This document shows positions 39,186 to 48,237 of a stretch of 64,000 bases of DNA, piece by piece (position 1 is the stretch's first letter; every line of letters starts with the position of its first letter). The notes under the pieces were generated by a model. That model searched no databases. It had not been told where the DNA came from and worked only from the letters and a program-made list of their open reading frames with translations. The stretch lies in assembly GCA_963832725.1 (NCBI GenBank), contig CAWHVG010000003.1, positions 2,232,001 through 2,296,000 on the forward strand. Direction: 5' to 3'. Source of the stretch: JAEZBP01 sp963832725 (GTDB taxonomy: Bacteria; Myxococcota_A; Polyangia; Polyangiales; Sandaracinaceae). Position numbers and translations under genes: made by a program.

Positions 39186-39864
39186 TCGGCAGGGCGAGGA
39201 AGGGGATGGCGATGTCGGCCACGCGGTGCCCTCCGCCGGGCGCGGCGAGGTCGACCTCGAGCGTCACGCGGCAGACGTTGCCCGCCTGCGGGAAGTAGAG
39301 ATAGCCGGCGATGGTCCCGCCCGGCTCCAGCACGCCCTCGGGCAGCGCGCCCTCGACCATCGGCGCCGTCGGGAGATCCGGCCGCCACTCGAGGTAGCGG
39401 TCGTAGAAACCGGGATCGAACGCGAACGCGCCCGTCCAGTAGTCGAGGTCCTCACCGAAGAGATCACGATAGTAGGGCGCCCAATGAAACCCGCGCGCCT
39501 GCACCTGAGGGAGCACGGCCACTCGATTGATCCGGTCGGAACCGAGCGGGGGAACGGGCGTCAACCGGCGGCCCGCGTCGGTGGCGAGATGAAAGTCCTG
39601 ATAGCGGATGGCGATGGGCCGATCACTGTCGTTCAGGATCCGCACGTACACCGGCGTCATCAGGGCCGGCAGATTACTCGGATAGCCGTCCCAGTCGTCG
39701 GCGTTGGCCACCACCGTCAGCCCCGCGCGGTTGACCACCGCGGCCGTGGGATCCCCCGAGGCCCGCTCCACCTGCGATGCGGGGACGAAGCGCTGCGGCG
39801 CCGCGCAGCCGAGTGCCAACACGAGCGCCAGCACCGACGAGACCGAGAGACGACGAGCCCACAT
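39181..39864 (-). CDS. lipoprotein of unknown function
   Basis: 227-residue lipoprotein: MWARRLSVSSVLALVLALGC, lipobox LGC-A. The mature part reads QVERASGDPTAAVVNRAGLT, NADDWDGYPSNLPALMTPVY, VRILNDSDRPIAIRYQDFHL and a C-terminal GGTIAGYLYFPQAGNVCRVT. Beta-rich composition with IRYQDFHLA followed by late GYLYF strands suggests an immunoglobulin-like fold, as in uncharacterised envelope lipoproteins. No catalytic motif is seen. The frame is intact. A 281-base gap before the next gene (39866-40146) shows nothing identifiable. Confidence 0.75.
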   Translation of the reverse strand: MWARRLSVSSVLALVLALGCAAPQRFVPASQVERASGDPTAAVVNRAGLTVVANADDWDGYPSNLPALMTPVYVRILNDSDRPIAIRYQDFHLATDAGRRLTPVPPLGSDRINRVAVLPQVQARGFHWAPYYRDLFGEDLDYWTGAFAFDPGFYDRYLEWRPDLPTAPMVEGALPEGVLEPGGTIAGYLYFPQAGNVCRVTLEVDLAAPGGGHRVADIAIPFLALPS

Positions 39865-40146
39865 CGCGCTGCTCCCTTTCGCGGGCACGGACCCGCGCGG
39901 TCGAGGCGATGCAGCCCGCGTTCCATGCGTGCAGGACGCGAGGAGCGCTCGGTCGTGTCCGCGCGAGCGAGGCGAGGTCGCGACGGCGATCGACAGCGCC
40001 GCACAGAACCGCCACGCTCGAGTCGCCAGGATGCGCGGACACGATTCGGCGCTCACCAAAGCCAACCCGCGTTGGGTCGACCGTGAACGCGGTCGTGAGG
40101 CGAACCCCGCGTCCCAGCGCGTGGTCAGCCTCTGTCGCGGTCGAGC

Positions 40147-40365
40147 TCAGTGCGGGCTGCGCACCCAGAGGAGGGTGGCAGTCGCTGTGGAGGACGTGCC
40201 GCTGGTGCTCCCCATGATGTAGGCGCTCGAGCTCATCCCGTGGAGGTAGTCCTTCGAGTCGTAGAGACACGCCTGGGTCGTTCCGGGGACGCAGGTCGCG
40301 ACGCTCTTCCCGCAACCGAGAAGCGCGAGCGCCGAAAGACCGACGACGAGATGTACCGACTTCAT
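40147..40365 (-). CDS. small lipoprotein
   Basis: 72-residue product: MKSVHLVVGLSALALLGC gives a clean lipobox ALLGC-G, followed by a short mature part (SVATCVPGTTQACLYDSKDY ... STATATLLWVRSPH) with two further Cys that could form one disulfide. The pattern TCVPGTTQAC is frequent at the start of larger Cys-rich myxobacterial proteins, so this may be a minimal or truncated version of one. No frame continues the sequence after the stop at 40147. It is too short for a functional guess. Confidence 0.6.
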   Translation of the reverse strand: MKSVHLVVGLSALALLGCGKSVATCVPGTTQACLYDSKDYLHGMSSSAYIMGSTSGTSSTATATLLWVRSPH

Positions 40366-40546
40366 GGATGCCCTCCCCGACGAACGCGACGATGAGTGCC
40401 GCGTTTCACGGTAGCGAGGCGTGGATCCCACTGTCAACGGGGCGCCCTGCCGGGGGCTGGAACGCGCTCGGATCCTCTTCTCTCGGTTGCTGGTGTTGCG
40501 GGAGGCGGCTGGGAGGCGTGGCCCAGAGAGCAGATGCTTCGGCCAG

Positions 40547-40575
40547 CCCCCACCCCAACCCTGCCCGGTCGAACC
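40547..40575. other. G-quadruplex motif plus small hairpin downstream of uvrA
   Basis: On the minus strand, four G-runs occur in 20 bases (gggcagggttggggtggggg, complement of 40547-40566), next to the hairpin cccggt-cga-accggg at 40564-40578. Both lie within 80 bases beyond the uvrA stop codon in a 262-base gap that holds no gene. The block resembles a dispersed intergenic element and could act as a transcription terminator for uvrA. Confidence 0.45.
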
Positions 40576-40627
40576 GGGGAGGGAGCTCCGAGGGTGACCA
40601 GCGGCGCGCGGTCCTCCCGAGCGCGGA

Positions 40628-43543
40628 TCAGCCCGACGCGCGCGCGCTCCGTGAGGCACGCCTCTTCGGCGTGGCGCGGCCTGCCGCGAGGACGTGGCGG
40701 AGGAACTGTCCGGTGTAGGAGCCGCGGGCCTTGGCCACCTGCTCGGGGGTGCCGGTGGCGACGACTCGGCCTCCACCGTCGCCGCCTTCGGGGCCGAGAT
40801 CGACGATCCAGTCCGCTTGTTTGACGACGTCGAGGTTGTGCTCGATGACGACTACCGTGTTTCCCGAGTCGACGAGGCGCTGCAGCACGAGCAAGAGGCG
40901 CTTGGTGTCCTCGAAGTGGAGGCCGGTGGTGGGCTCGTCCAGGACGTACAGGGTGCGGCCGGTCTGCACTTTGCCGAGCTCGCGGCTGAGCTTGACGCGC
41001 TGGGCCTCTCCGCCGCTCATGGTCGTCGCGGGCTGGCCGAGCGCGATGTAGCCCATGCCGACGTCGACCAGGGTGCCGAGGATGCGCGAGAGGCGCGGGT
41101 AGGCGCTGAAGAGCTCGGTGCACTCGTCCACGCTGGTCGCCAGGACGTCGGCGATGCTCTTGCCCTTGAAGCGCACCGAGAGCGTCTGCGCGTTGTAGCG
41201 GCGGCCCTGACACACCTCGCAGGGGACGTAGACGTCCGAGAGGAAGTGCATCTCGACCTTGACCATGCCGTCGCCCGCGCACGCTTCGCAGCGGCCGCCT
41301 TTGACGTTGAAGCTGAAGCGTCCCGGCGTGAACCCGCGCGCCCGCGACTCGGGGAGCTGCGCGAAGACGGAGCGGATCTCGTCGAAGGCCTTCGTGTAGG
41401 TGCCGGGGTTGCTGCGCGGAGTGCGGCCGATCGGCTTCTGGTCGATGGCGATGACCTTGTCGAGCGCGTCGAGGCCCTCGATGGCGTCGTGCTTGCCGAC
41501 GCGATTGCCGCTGCCGTGCAGCGCGCGGCCGAGGGCGGGCAGGAGGATGCCGTTGACCAGCGAGCTCTTGCCGGCGCCGCTCACGCCCGTCACCGCCACC
41601 AGGCAGCCGAGCGGGAGCTCGACGTCCACGCCCGTGAGGTTGTTCTCGGCCGCGCCGCGGATGCGGATCCAGTCGGCCGGCTCGCGCCGCGCCTCCGGGA
41701 TCTCGATCCGCCGGCGGCCGCTCAGGTACTGGCCGGTCAGGCTCTCCTTGCACTTGGCCAGGCCGGCCGGAGGCCCCGCGTAGATGACCTCGCCCCCGCG
41801 CACGCCGGCGCCGAGCCCGAAGTCCACCACGTGATCGGCGGCGCGGATGGTCTCCTCGTCGTGCTCGACCACGATCACGCTGTTGCCGAGATCGCGCAGG
41901 TGGGAGAGCGTGGCGATGAGGCGCTGGTTGTCCCGCGCGTGGAGGCCGATCGAGGGCTCGTCCAGCACGTACATGACGCCGCTCAGCTCGCTGCCGAGCT
42001 GGCTGGCCAGGCGGATGCGCTGCGCTTCGCCGCCCGAGAGCGTGGGGCCGGCGCGGTCGAGCGTGAGGTAGTCGAGGCCGACGTCGAGCAAGAAGCGGAG
42101 CCGGCTCTGCACCTCGCGCAGGACGCCGGCGGCGATGGTGGCGGTGTTGCCCGTCAGCGCGAGCCCGTCGAAGTGCGCCGTCGCTCGATCCACCGTCATG
42201 CCGGCCACGTCGGCGATGCTGGCATCGGCCAAGCGCACGGCCAGGGTCTCGGGTCGCAGGCGCTGGCCGCCGCAATCCGCGCAGACCTGCTCGCTGAAGT
42301 AGCGCAGGTACTGCTCGCGCATCGCCTCGCTGGTCGTCTCTTTCATGCGGCGCATCAGCAGATTGAGCACGCCCTCGAAGCGCACGCCGAAGCTGCCGTG
42401 GCTGCCGGTGCGGCGGCTCTCCCAGCTCACCTCGAGACGCTCGTCGATGCCGTAGAGGACCATCCGCTGCTTCTTCTTGGAGAGCTTGCGGAAGGGCACG
42501 TCGAGATCGACGTCGCAGGCCTTGCTCATCGCGTCGATGATGCGGAAGCGCCAGCCCTGCCCGCGCTCCATCGAGCTCGCCCACGGCGCGATGGCGCCCT
42601 CGCGGATCGACTTGGAGGGATCCGGGATCACCAGCGCGGGATCGATCGCGTCCACCCGCCCGAGGCCGTGGCAGCGCGGGCACATGCCGAGGGGGCTGTT
42701 GAACGAGAAGCTCTGCGGGCTGAGCTCGGGAAACGAGTGGCCGCAGCAGGTGCGGTGCTCGGAGAAGGACTGCGTCGTGTCGTCGTCGAAGAGGACGCTC
42801 AGCTCGCCCTCCCCTTCGCGCAACGAGAGCTCCACGCTCTCGGTCAGCCGGCCGCGCTCCTCGTCGCGCAGGCTCAGCCGATCGACGACGACGTCGACGT
42901 CGTGCTTCTTCTTCTTGTCGAGGGCGGGCACCTCGGAGCTCCGATGGATCGCGCCGTCCACCCGCACCCTCGCGAAGCCGGCGACGGCGAGCTGCTCGAA
43001 GAGCTCGCGGAACTCGCCCTTGCGGTGGACGACCTTGGGCGCCAGCAGGGTGAAGCGCGTTCCCTCCGGCAGCGCGGCCAGCTCGCGCACGATCTCCTCG
43101 GCGCTCTGCCCGCGGACGGGCTCGCCACACTGATGGCAGTGCTGCTGGCCAGCCCGCGCGTAGAGCACGCGGAGGTAGTCGTAGACCTCCGTGATGGTGC
43201 CGACGGTCGAGCGCGGGTTGCCGGACGAGGCCTTCTGCTCGATGGCGATCGTCGGCGAGAGGCCTCGCAGCCGCTCCACCTCGGGACGCTCCATCCGGCC
43301 GAGGAATTGGCGCGCGTACGAGCTGAGGCTCTCCATGTAGCGTCGCTGCCCTTCGGCGAAGAGCGTGTCGAACGCCAAGGACGACTTCCCCGATCCGCTG
43401 ACGCCCGTGAACACGACGAGCTTTCGCTTGGGCAGCTCGAGATGATCGACGTGGAGGTTGTGCTCGTGCGCGCCGACGATCTCGATCCGGTCGAGCTCGA
43501 CCGCTTCGCGCGCTTGCTTCCGCTTCGCCCCGTTCTTCGCCAT
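40628..43543 (-). CDS. uvrA: excinuclease ABC subunit A
   Basis: 971-residue damage-recognition ATPase of nucleotide-excision repair, working with UvrB/UvrC and recruited by Mfd. Two ABC cassettes are present: Walker A GVSGSGKSS at 47-55 and GVSGAGKSS in the second half; signatures TLSGGEAQRIRLA and TMSGGEAQRVKLS. Zinc modules with paired CxxC are visible (CHQCGEP; CPRCHGLG; CADCGGQRL; CEACAGDGMVKVEM). Length and order match the family, and the frame is fully intact. The ATG at 43543 has ggagg upstream. A LexA-type palindrome at 43591-43606 lies 48 bases upstream, so SOS control is expected. Confidence 0.97.
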   Translation of the reverse strand: MAKNGAKRKQAREAVELDRIEIVGAHEHNLHVDHLELPKRKLVVFTGVSGSGKSSLAFDTLFAEGQRRYMESLSSYARQFLGRMERPEVERLRGLSPTIAIEQKASSGNPRSTVGTITEVYDYLRVLYARAGQQHCHQCGEPVRGQSAEEIVRELAALPEGTRFTLLAPKVVHRKGEFRELFEQLAVAGFARVRVDGAIHRSSEVPALDKKKKHDVDVVVDRLSLRDEERGRLTESVELSLREGEGELSVLFDDDTTQSFSEHRTCCGHSFPELSPQSFSFNSPLGMCPRCHGLGRVDAIDPALVIPDPSKSIREGAIAPWASSMERGQGWRFRIIDAMSKACDVDLDVPFRKLSKKKQRMVLYGIDERLEVSWESRRTGSHGSFGVRFEGVLNLLMRRMKETTSEAMREQYLRYFSEQVCADCGGQRLRPETLAVRLADASIADVAGMTVDRATAHFDGLALTGNTATIAAGVLREVQSRLRFLLDVGLDYLTLDRAGPTLSGGEAQRIRLASQLGSELSGVMYVLDEPSIGLHARDNQRLIATLSHLRDLGNSVIVVEHDEETIRAADHVVDFGLGAGVRGGEVIYAGPPAGLAKCKESLTGQYLSGRRRIEIPEARREPADWIRIRGAAENNLTGVDVELPLGCLVAVTGVSGAGKSSLVNGILLPALGRALHGSGNRVGKHDAIEGLDALDKVIAIDQKPIGRTPRSNPGTYTKAFDEIRSVFAQLPESRARGFTPGRFSFNVKGGRCEACAGDGMVKVEMHFLSDVYVPCEVCQGRRYNAQTLSVRFKGKSIADVLATSVDECTELFSAYPRLSRILGTLVDVGMGYIALGQPATTMSGGEAQRVKLSRELGKVQTGRTLYVLDEPTTGLHFEDTKRLLLVLQRLVDSGNTVVVIEHNLDVVKQADWIVDLGPEGGDGGGRVVATGTPEQVAKARGSYTGQFLRHVLAAGRATPKRRASRSARASG

Positions 43544-43590
43544 GTGGACGTCCTCCATGGAGCCGCGAGGGGTACCACGGAAGCCCTTGA

Positions 43591-43606
43591 CTGTACACAC
43601 GTTCAG
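43591..43606. promoter_or_regulatory. LexA-type SOS box before uvrA
   Basis: CTGTACACACGTTCAG, with the CTG-N10-CAG outline of proteobacterial LexA boxes, lies 48 bases upstream of the uvrA start. The GTTCAG half agrees with the motif I recall for Myxococcus LexA. Its distance suits operator overlap with the promoter. Confidence 0.65.
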
Positions 43607-43664
43607 TGCGGAGCTCGATCGTCGCGTGGGAGCTCCTCCGGTCGGGCGGGAGGAGCCTCGCGAA

Positions 43665-45788
43665 TCAGTGGATGACTTGCAGGTTGAGCCCGCCGGCGTA
43701 GGCGTAGCTCACGAACGCGTCGAAGCCGTACACGACGAGGCCGATCTCCTTGTTCGAACGGAGCGTGTGGTAGCCGTCGTTCTGGATGCCGTCCTCGACG
43801 GGCATGTTCCGGCCCAGCACGTCGGGGAAGGAGAGCTGGCAGCGGTGCACCACGGTGTCGGGCGGCGGGTCGCCGTCGCGGCGCGGGATGCCGTCCGCCG
43901 GCGCGGTCTCGCACATCCAGTGGTCGAGGGTCATCTCGTCGAGCAGGATCTGCGCGTCCCGCGGACCGGTGATGGTCACGAAATCGAACGCATACTTGTT
44001 CGGCGTCAGGAAGACGTACTCCTGCCGGTACTGCTCGACCGGCGCCACCGCGATCGCCGCCGGATCGCCGCCCGGGTAATAGCTCGGGATGCCGACCGCC
44101 TCCTGGCCGGCCAGCACCTGCAATACGGCGATGGCCCGGTCCGAGTGCATCTCGAAGTCCTGATCGGCCACCAGGATCGTGCTCTGCCCCTGGTCGAGCG
44201 TGAACTGGTCCCACGGCGGCTGGAGCGTGGTGCTGATGTTCGTCCCGTCCACCACGGCCACGACCCGGATGTACTCCGGCTCGTTGAAGTCGCCGACGCT
44301 GTCCACGGTCGGGTCGACGAACGCAGCGTTGAGCGCTCGCGAGCGCGGATACATGCGCCCGATCAAGAAGTGCGTGCCCAGCGTATCGTCCGGGAAGAGC
44401 TGGGCCTCGAGGTGGTCGGCGCAGCACTGCCGGTCGAGGAGCGTGTCGAAGCGCGGCGCGTCCGAGGCCTCGCTGCCCGTGAACACGCTCACCGGGCTGG
44501 AAGACTCGACGACCGTGCCGGTGAAGTCGGCGTTGAAGCCGCCGGTCTCCAGGTTCAACACGTCGAAGGGCCCGATGTCGAACTCCCAGACGTCGCCGGC
44601 CATGCCGTTGGTGGCGCCGTTCACGCCGATGACGTTCCGCACCTCCGGTCCCAGCGTGACCGTCACGTGCGTGCCCGCGGCCGTGCCGACGATGGTGAGG
44701 AAGGCCCTCAGCCCCTCGTCGTGCCGAGTCGGATCGAAGTCCTCGTTCGGGTCCATGCTGTCGGCGATGGTCTGCGGCCAGCCGACCACCGTGTAGCTGC
44801 TGCTGATCGCCGACACCGGCAACAGGAGCGACGCGTCGTTCGAGAAGACGCTGACGTTGTCGAGCGGGTTGAACTGGTAGGCGTTGATTGGAAGCACCGA
44901 GCGCAGGTGGTACGCGTTCGACGTCAGCGCCGAGTGCGTACCGTCGTTCATCCCGCTGGCGCCCGCCGCGTTGCGGCAGCGGCAGTCGCTGTCGCCGCCG
45001 TCCTCGGCGGTGACGCCGCCGCTGCACCAGCACGACTCGCCGACGTTGCAGTCGGAGCTGGCGGTGCAGGGGAAGAAGCTGCTCGACCCGTCCACCTCGC
45101 GGCGCGGGAGCGTGAACACCTCGAGGTCGCCGGGCAGCACCGTCACCCGGTCCACCTCCTCGACGTCCGCGGGGTCCCCGGGCGCGGCGTTGTTTCGCTC
45201 GACGATGACCTCGGCCGGCTCGCCGCTCGGGTTCGAGACGACCACCGCGTACTGCTGCGCCGAGGCGTCCCGCCCGGCGCCGAGCGACGCGTTGTCGAGG
45301 TCGACCGCGTAGAACTCGCAGCCGAGATAGCTGTGGTCGGCCACCGCCAGATCGCAGAGGTTCTGGCAGGCTCCCTGCCGGCAGACCGTCCCCTGGTCCG
45401 GGTGGCACTCGTCGATCACGTCGTAGCCGTCCCCCATCGCGTTGCACTGCACCGCGTTGCCGCCGGCGCAGAAGATCTCGTTCGGGTGGCAGACGACGCA
45501 GCCGAGGTCCCTCACACACACCGCCGGCCGACCGTCGATCATCTGCGTGGCGCAGTCGACGCGGACCGTGCTGTAGAACTCGCCGTCCGGAGAGCACGAG
45601 TAGTGCACGGTGCCGACGCAAGCGCGCGCGTCGGCGGTGAGGCAGGTGAAGCTCCCGTCGACGAAGGGGTCGATCGCCCCGGCGTCGTCCGACGGCGACA
45701 TCCCGTTGCCAGTGGTGCAGGACGCGAGGAGCAGCCCGACGAGGGCCCCCGACAGCGAGGCGAGCGAGCGGTTCAAGTGAGACTCCAT
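43665..45788 (-). CDS. IgGFc-binding-like Cys-rich lipoprotein
   Basis: 707 residues. The signal LSGALVGLLLASC carries a lipobox (LASC-T). A Cys-rich region of about 120 residues follows (CVVCHPNEIFCAGGNAVQCN; CRQGACQNLCDLAVADHSYL), then a large beta-rich domain: CEFYAVDLDNASL, VVVSNPSGEPAEVIVE, AYHLRSVLPINAYQFNP, SVFTGSEASDAP and CCADHLEAQLFPDDTLGTHF. This matches the IgGFc-binding N-terminal domain family as found in myxobacterial surface proteins. It is the second gene of an operon, starting 10 bases after the IPT/TIG gene stop. A surface adhesion role is inferred from the family, with no proof of immunoglobulin binding. Confidence 0.82.
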   Translation of the reverse strand: MESHLNRSLASLSGALVGLLLASCTTGNGMSPSDDAGAIDPFVDGSFTCLTADARACVGTVHYSCSPDGEFYSTVRVDCATQMIDGRPAVCVRDLGCVVCHPNEIFCAGGNAVQCNAMGDGYDVIDECHPDQGTVCRQGACQNLCDLAVADHSYLGCEFYAVDLDNASLGAGRDASAQQYAVVVSNPSGEPAEVIVERNNAAPGDPADVEEVDRVTVLPGDLEVFTLPRREVDGSSSFFPCTASSDCNVGESCWCSGGVTAEDGGDSDCRCRNAAGASGMNDGTHSALTSNAYHLRSVLPINAYQFNPLDNVSVFSNDASLLLPVSAISSSYTVVGWPQTIADSMDPNEDFDPTRHDEGLRAFLTIVGTAAGTHVTVTLGPEVRNVIGVNGATNGMAGDVWEFDIGPFDVLNLETGGFNADFTGTVVESSSPVSVFTGSEASDAPRFDTLLDRQCCADHLEAQLFPDDTLGTHFLIGRMYPRSRALNAAFVDPTVDSVGDFNEPEYIRVVAVVDGTNISTTLQPPWDQFTLDQGQSTILVADQDFEMHSDRAIAVLQVLAGQEAVGIPSYYPGGDPAAIAVAPVEQYRQEYVFLTPNKYAFDFVTITGPRDAQILLDEMTLDHWMCETAPADGIPRRDGDPPPDTVVHRCQLSFPDVLGRNMPVEDGIQNDGYHTLRSNKEIGLVVYGFDAFVSYAYAGGLNLQVIH

Positions 45789-45798
45789 CTGGCGCCGC

Positions 45799-47910
45799 TC
45801 AGCGCTGCGCGAGGAACGAGTTGGCGGCCGAGCGCGACCAATAGAAGCTGTTGAGGTCCGAGTAGCGGAACGTGTTGAAGTCGAAGCCCGGGATTGTGAT
45901 GGCGAAGACCGCCCACTGGAGGAAGCCGGAGGGCAGATCGTCCAACCCCGGGATGCTCGACAGGTCGGGCGCCGGCGCCTCCCGCACGTTGCCCGGCGTG
46001 TACATGCGCCAGGCCGGGTTCCCGTCCGCGCCGACCATCACGATCACGTGCAGGTCGGGGTCGGGGCCGTCGGAGTCCCAGCGGAAGACGCGGTCGGCGG
46101 GCAGGGCCTCGCCGTCCGCCGGCGCGCTGGCCTGCGGGATGCCGAGGAAGTCCGCCATCACCACGGTGTCGTCGACCGCGGTCACGCCGCGCTGCACCGC
46201 GATGGTGTCCGGCTGCGAGTCGAAGTCGCCCGTGAACCAGCCCGCCTCGATCCGGTAGCGACCATCCGAGAGGTTGCCGTCGAGAGCAGGCTGGGCGAGG
46301 AAGCGGAAAGGCTCGCTCGCGCTGCGGCCGCGGACGACGTCCAGGTCCACGCCGTTGACCTGGCGGGCGATGACGCCCTCACCGGCGAGGTCGATGTTCG
46401 CCGTCAGCCGGAAGCGGTCCGGGCCGGTCGGCGTGGCCGCCGGCAGCGCCCCGACCTGCGTCTCGACGTAGTGGTCGAGAGGGATGTTCATGATGATGTC
46501 GACGCCCGACAAGGTCTCGCCCGGACCGGCGAGGACGCTGCGCGTGATGCCCATCACGTAGGGGATGAAGCGACCGGTCGCGGGGTCCTCGAGCCCGGCC
46601 AAGGCGTAGACCGCCAAGCCCGCGGGACGCGCGAAGATGGAGTACGGCCAGCCCTGCACGCCGTGCGTGTCCGTCTCCAGCACGCGCTGTGACGAGCCGT
46701 TCGCGGAGGGGTCCGGGTTGTCGCAGCCGCTGCCGACGCAAGCCTGGGTCGTGTAGACGTAGGCCACGCGCACCCATCCGTCGCGCGGCTCCGGCAGGTT
46801 GAACCAGGTGGTGGCGTTGTCCCCGAAGTCGCGGAACCAGACCAGCTCGCCCTCGATCTCCGCGCCGTGGCGGCCGCGGCTCGAGCCGGGCGGCGGCATC
46901 CCCATGCCGCACATCGGGTCCATCCACGGCGTGAGGAAGATGGTCACGTCGCTGGCGTCGAAGGCGACGAACGAGGTCCGCTCGTAGCAGTGCTTGGAGA
47001 CGTGGATCGTCTGCGGCGGCACCACGTCCTCCCCCGAGAACGTGATCTGACCGAGGCTGTCGGTCATGCCCTGGTGATCGGTCGTCAAATCCTCGCCGAG
47101 GATGGCGAACGCGTCCGGCACCGGGTTGCCACTCATCGCGTCGATGACGGTCACGTTGATCGAGCCGGCGATCGAGCCGCCGCCCAGGCCGCCCGAGACC
47201 GGGTCGGAGCTGTCGAAGTAGGTGTAGGCGTGGGGCGCCGTGATCGAGGTTCCGTCGGTGCCGCTCTGAACGGTCACGTCGACCGTGCCGGCCGACGCCG
47301 GAGGGGTGCGGCAGTTGAGGCGGGTCTCCGAGACCACCTGCACCTCGTTGCAGGGCGTGCGGCCGAAGAGGACGGTATCGCCGTCGGCGAAGTGCGTGCC
47401 GCTGCCGACGATGGTGACCTGCGTGTTGCCCGCGACCGCGCCCGAGTTGGGCTGCACGTCGATCGCGTCGTAGGTGTAGCCACCCGTCAGCGTGACCGTC
47501 TGGCTGCCGACCGTCACGGAGACATCCACCGTGCCGACCTCGCCCGCCGGCACGACCACCGCCAGGCGCCGGCCGTCGATGAGCCGGTGGTCGGCGGGCT
47601 GCACGTCGTGGGTGCCGAAGGTGGCCTGGGACTGGTCCGTGAACCCGCTGCCGCGCAGGACGACCTGGTTGCCGCCGGTGAAGGGGCCGTGGTCCGGCAC
47701 CACGCGGGCGAGGCTCAGATCGGTGCGGCCGATCCCGCCGCCGTCGAGGAAGCCGGGGCCCGAGTCCGGGGCGAGGCCGGAGTCGAAGGGGACGAGGGTG
47801 GCGTCGCGGTCGATCAGCCCGCCGCTCGTATTGCAGCCCACCGCGAGCAGCGCCGCGAGCACCCAAGATGCGCGGCCGAGCCCCGCCAAACCAAGCCAAC
47901 GATGCGACAT
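45799..47910 (-). CDS. lipoprotein with two IPT/TIG domains
   Basis: 703 residues from the ATG at 47910, preceded by gaggag. Lipoprotein signal SWVLAALLAVGC-N, then two IPT/TIG beta-sandwich domains: VVPDHGPFTGGNQVVLRGSG (about 70-150) and VQPNSGAVAGNTQVTIVGSG (about 155-240). A carboxypeptidase-regulatory-like segment (VTVIDAMSGNPVPDAFAILG) comes next and a long C-terminal beta-rich region to NSFYWSRSAANSFLAQR. It is the first gene of a two-gene operon with the IgGFc-binding-like protein (10-base gap). The pair probably forms a cell-surface complex (inference). The frame is intact. Confidence 0.85.
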   Translation of the reverse strand: MSHRWLGLAGLGRASWVLAALLAVGCNTSGGLIDRDATLVPFDSGLAPDSGPGFLDGGGIGRTDLSLARVVPDHGPFTGGNQVVLRGSGFTDQSQATFGTHDVQPADHRLIDGRRLAVVVPAGEVGTVDVSVTVGSQTVTLTGGYTYDAIDVQPNSGAVAGNTQVTIVGSGTHFADGDTVLFGRTPCNEVQVVSETRLNCRTPPASAGTVDVTVQSGTDGTSITAPHAYTYFDSSDPVSGGLGGGSIAGSINVTVIDAMSGNPVPDAFAILGEDLTTDHQGMTDSLGQITFSGEDVVPPQTIHVSKHCYERTSFVAFDASDVTIFLTPWMDPMCGMGMPPPGSSRGRHGAEIEGELVWFRDFGDNATTWFNLPEPRDGWVRVAYVYTTQACVGSGCDNPDPSANGSSQRVLETDTHGVQGWPYSIFARPAGLAVYALAGLEDPATGRFIPYVMGITRSVLAGPGETLSGVDIIMNIPLDHYVETQVGALPAATPTGPDRFRLTANIDLAGEGVIARQVNGVDLDVVRGRSASEPFRFLAQPALDGNLSDGRYRIEAGWFTGDFDSQPDTIAVQRGVTAVDDTVVMADFLGIPQASAPADGEALPADRVFRWDSDGPDPDLHVIVMVGADGNPAWRMYTPGNVREAPAPDLSSIPGLDDLPSGFLQWAVFAITIPGFDFNTFRYSDLNSFYWSRSAANSFLAQR

Positions 47911-48237
47911 CAACCCATCTCCTCGTGCGAACCGCCCGGTCCCGAAGCCCGAGCTCCCACCCGTGCGGAGGCTGCCCGCCGCACCCGTCGTCGAGCTCCG
48001 GTCGCACTTCGGCCGGCCGGAGCGCGCCAACGCATCGAGTATCGGGGGTGGGGGAGCGAAGTCAAGGTCGCCATCCCCCGCGATGAGCGCGACAATTCGG
48101 GCTTTCCGGCGCCTGGGCCGCGCTCGGCGTGCACGGAATTGCCCTTCCGGCGGATGGCCTGCGCTAATTGGCCCCGGCGCTGTCGCGCGGCCGCCATTTG
48201 TCGGCCGGCTCCACCCGTCGTACGCCCCTGCCCAAGC
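47911..48237. other. divergent intergenic region, no gene seen
   Basis: 327 bases between the starts of the surface-protein operon and the metallophosphoesterase gene. I find no coding frame with a plausible start and no long inverted repeat. A ggggg-tgggggag run (48041-48056) and an AT-richer stretch around 48130-48200 (gctaattgg, gccatttgtcgg) are the only departures from the average composition; the latter may hold a promoter. Confidence 0.5.

Noticed and set aside
40694..43675. Forward open frame of 993 codons opposite uvrA
   Set aside because: uvrA on the minus strand is complete with all family motifs; the forward frame is an antisense shadow.
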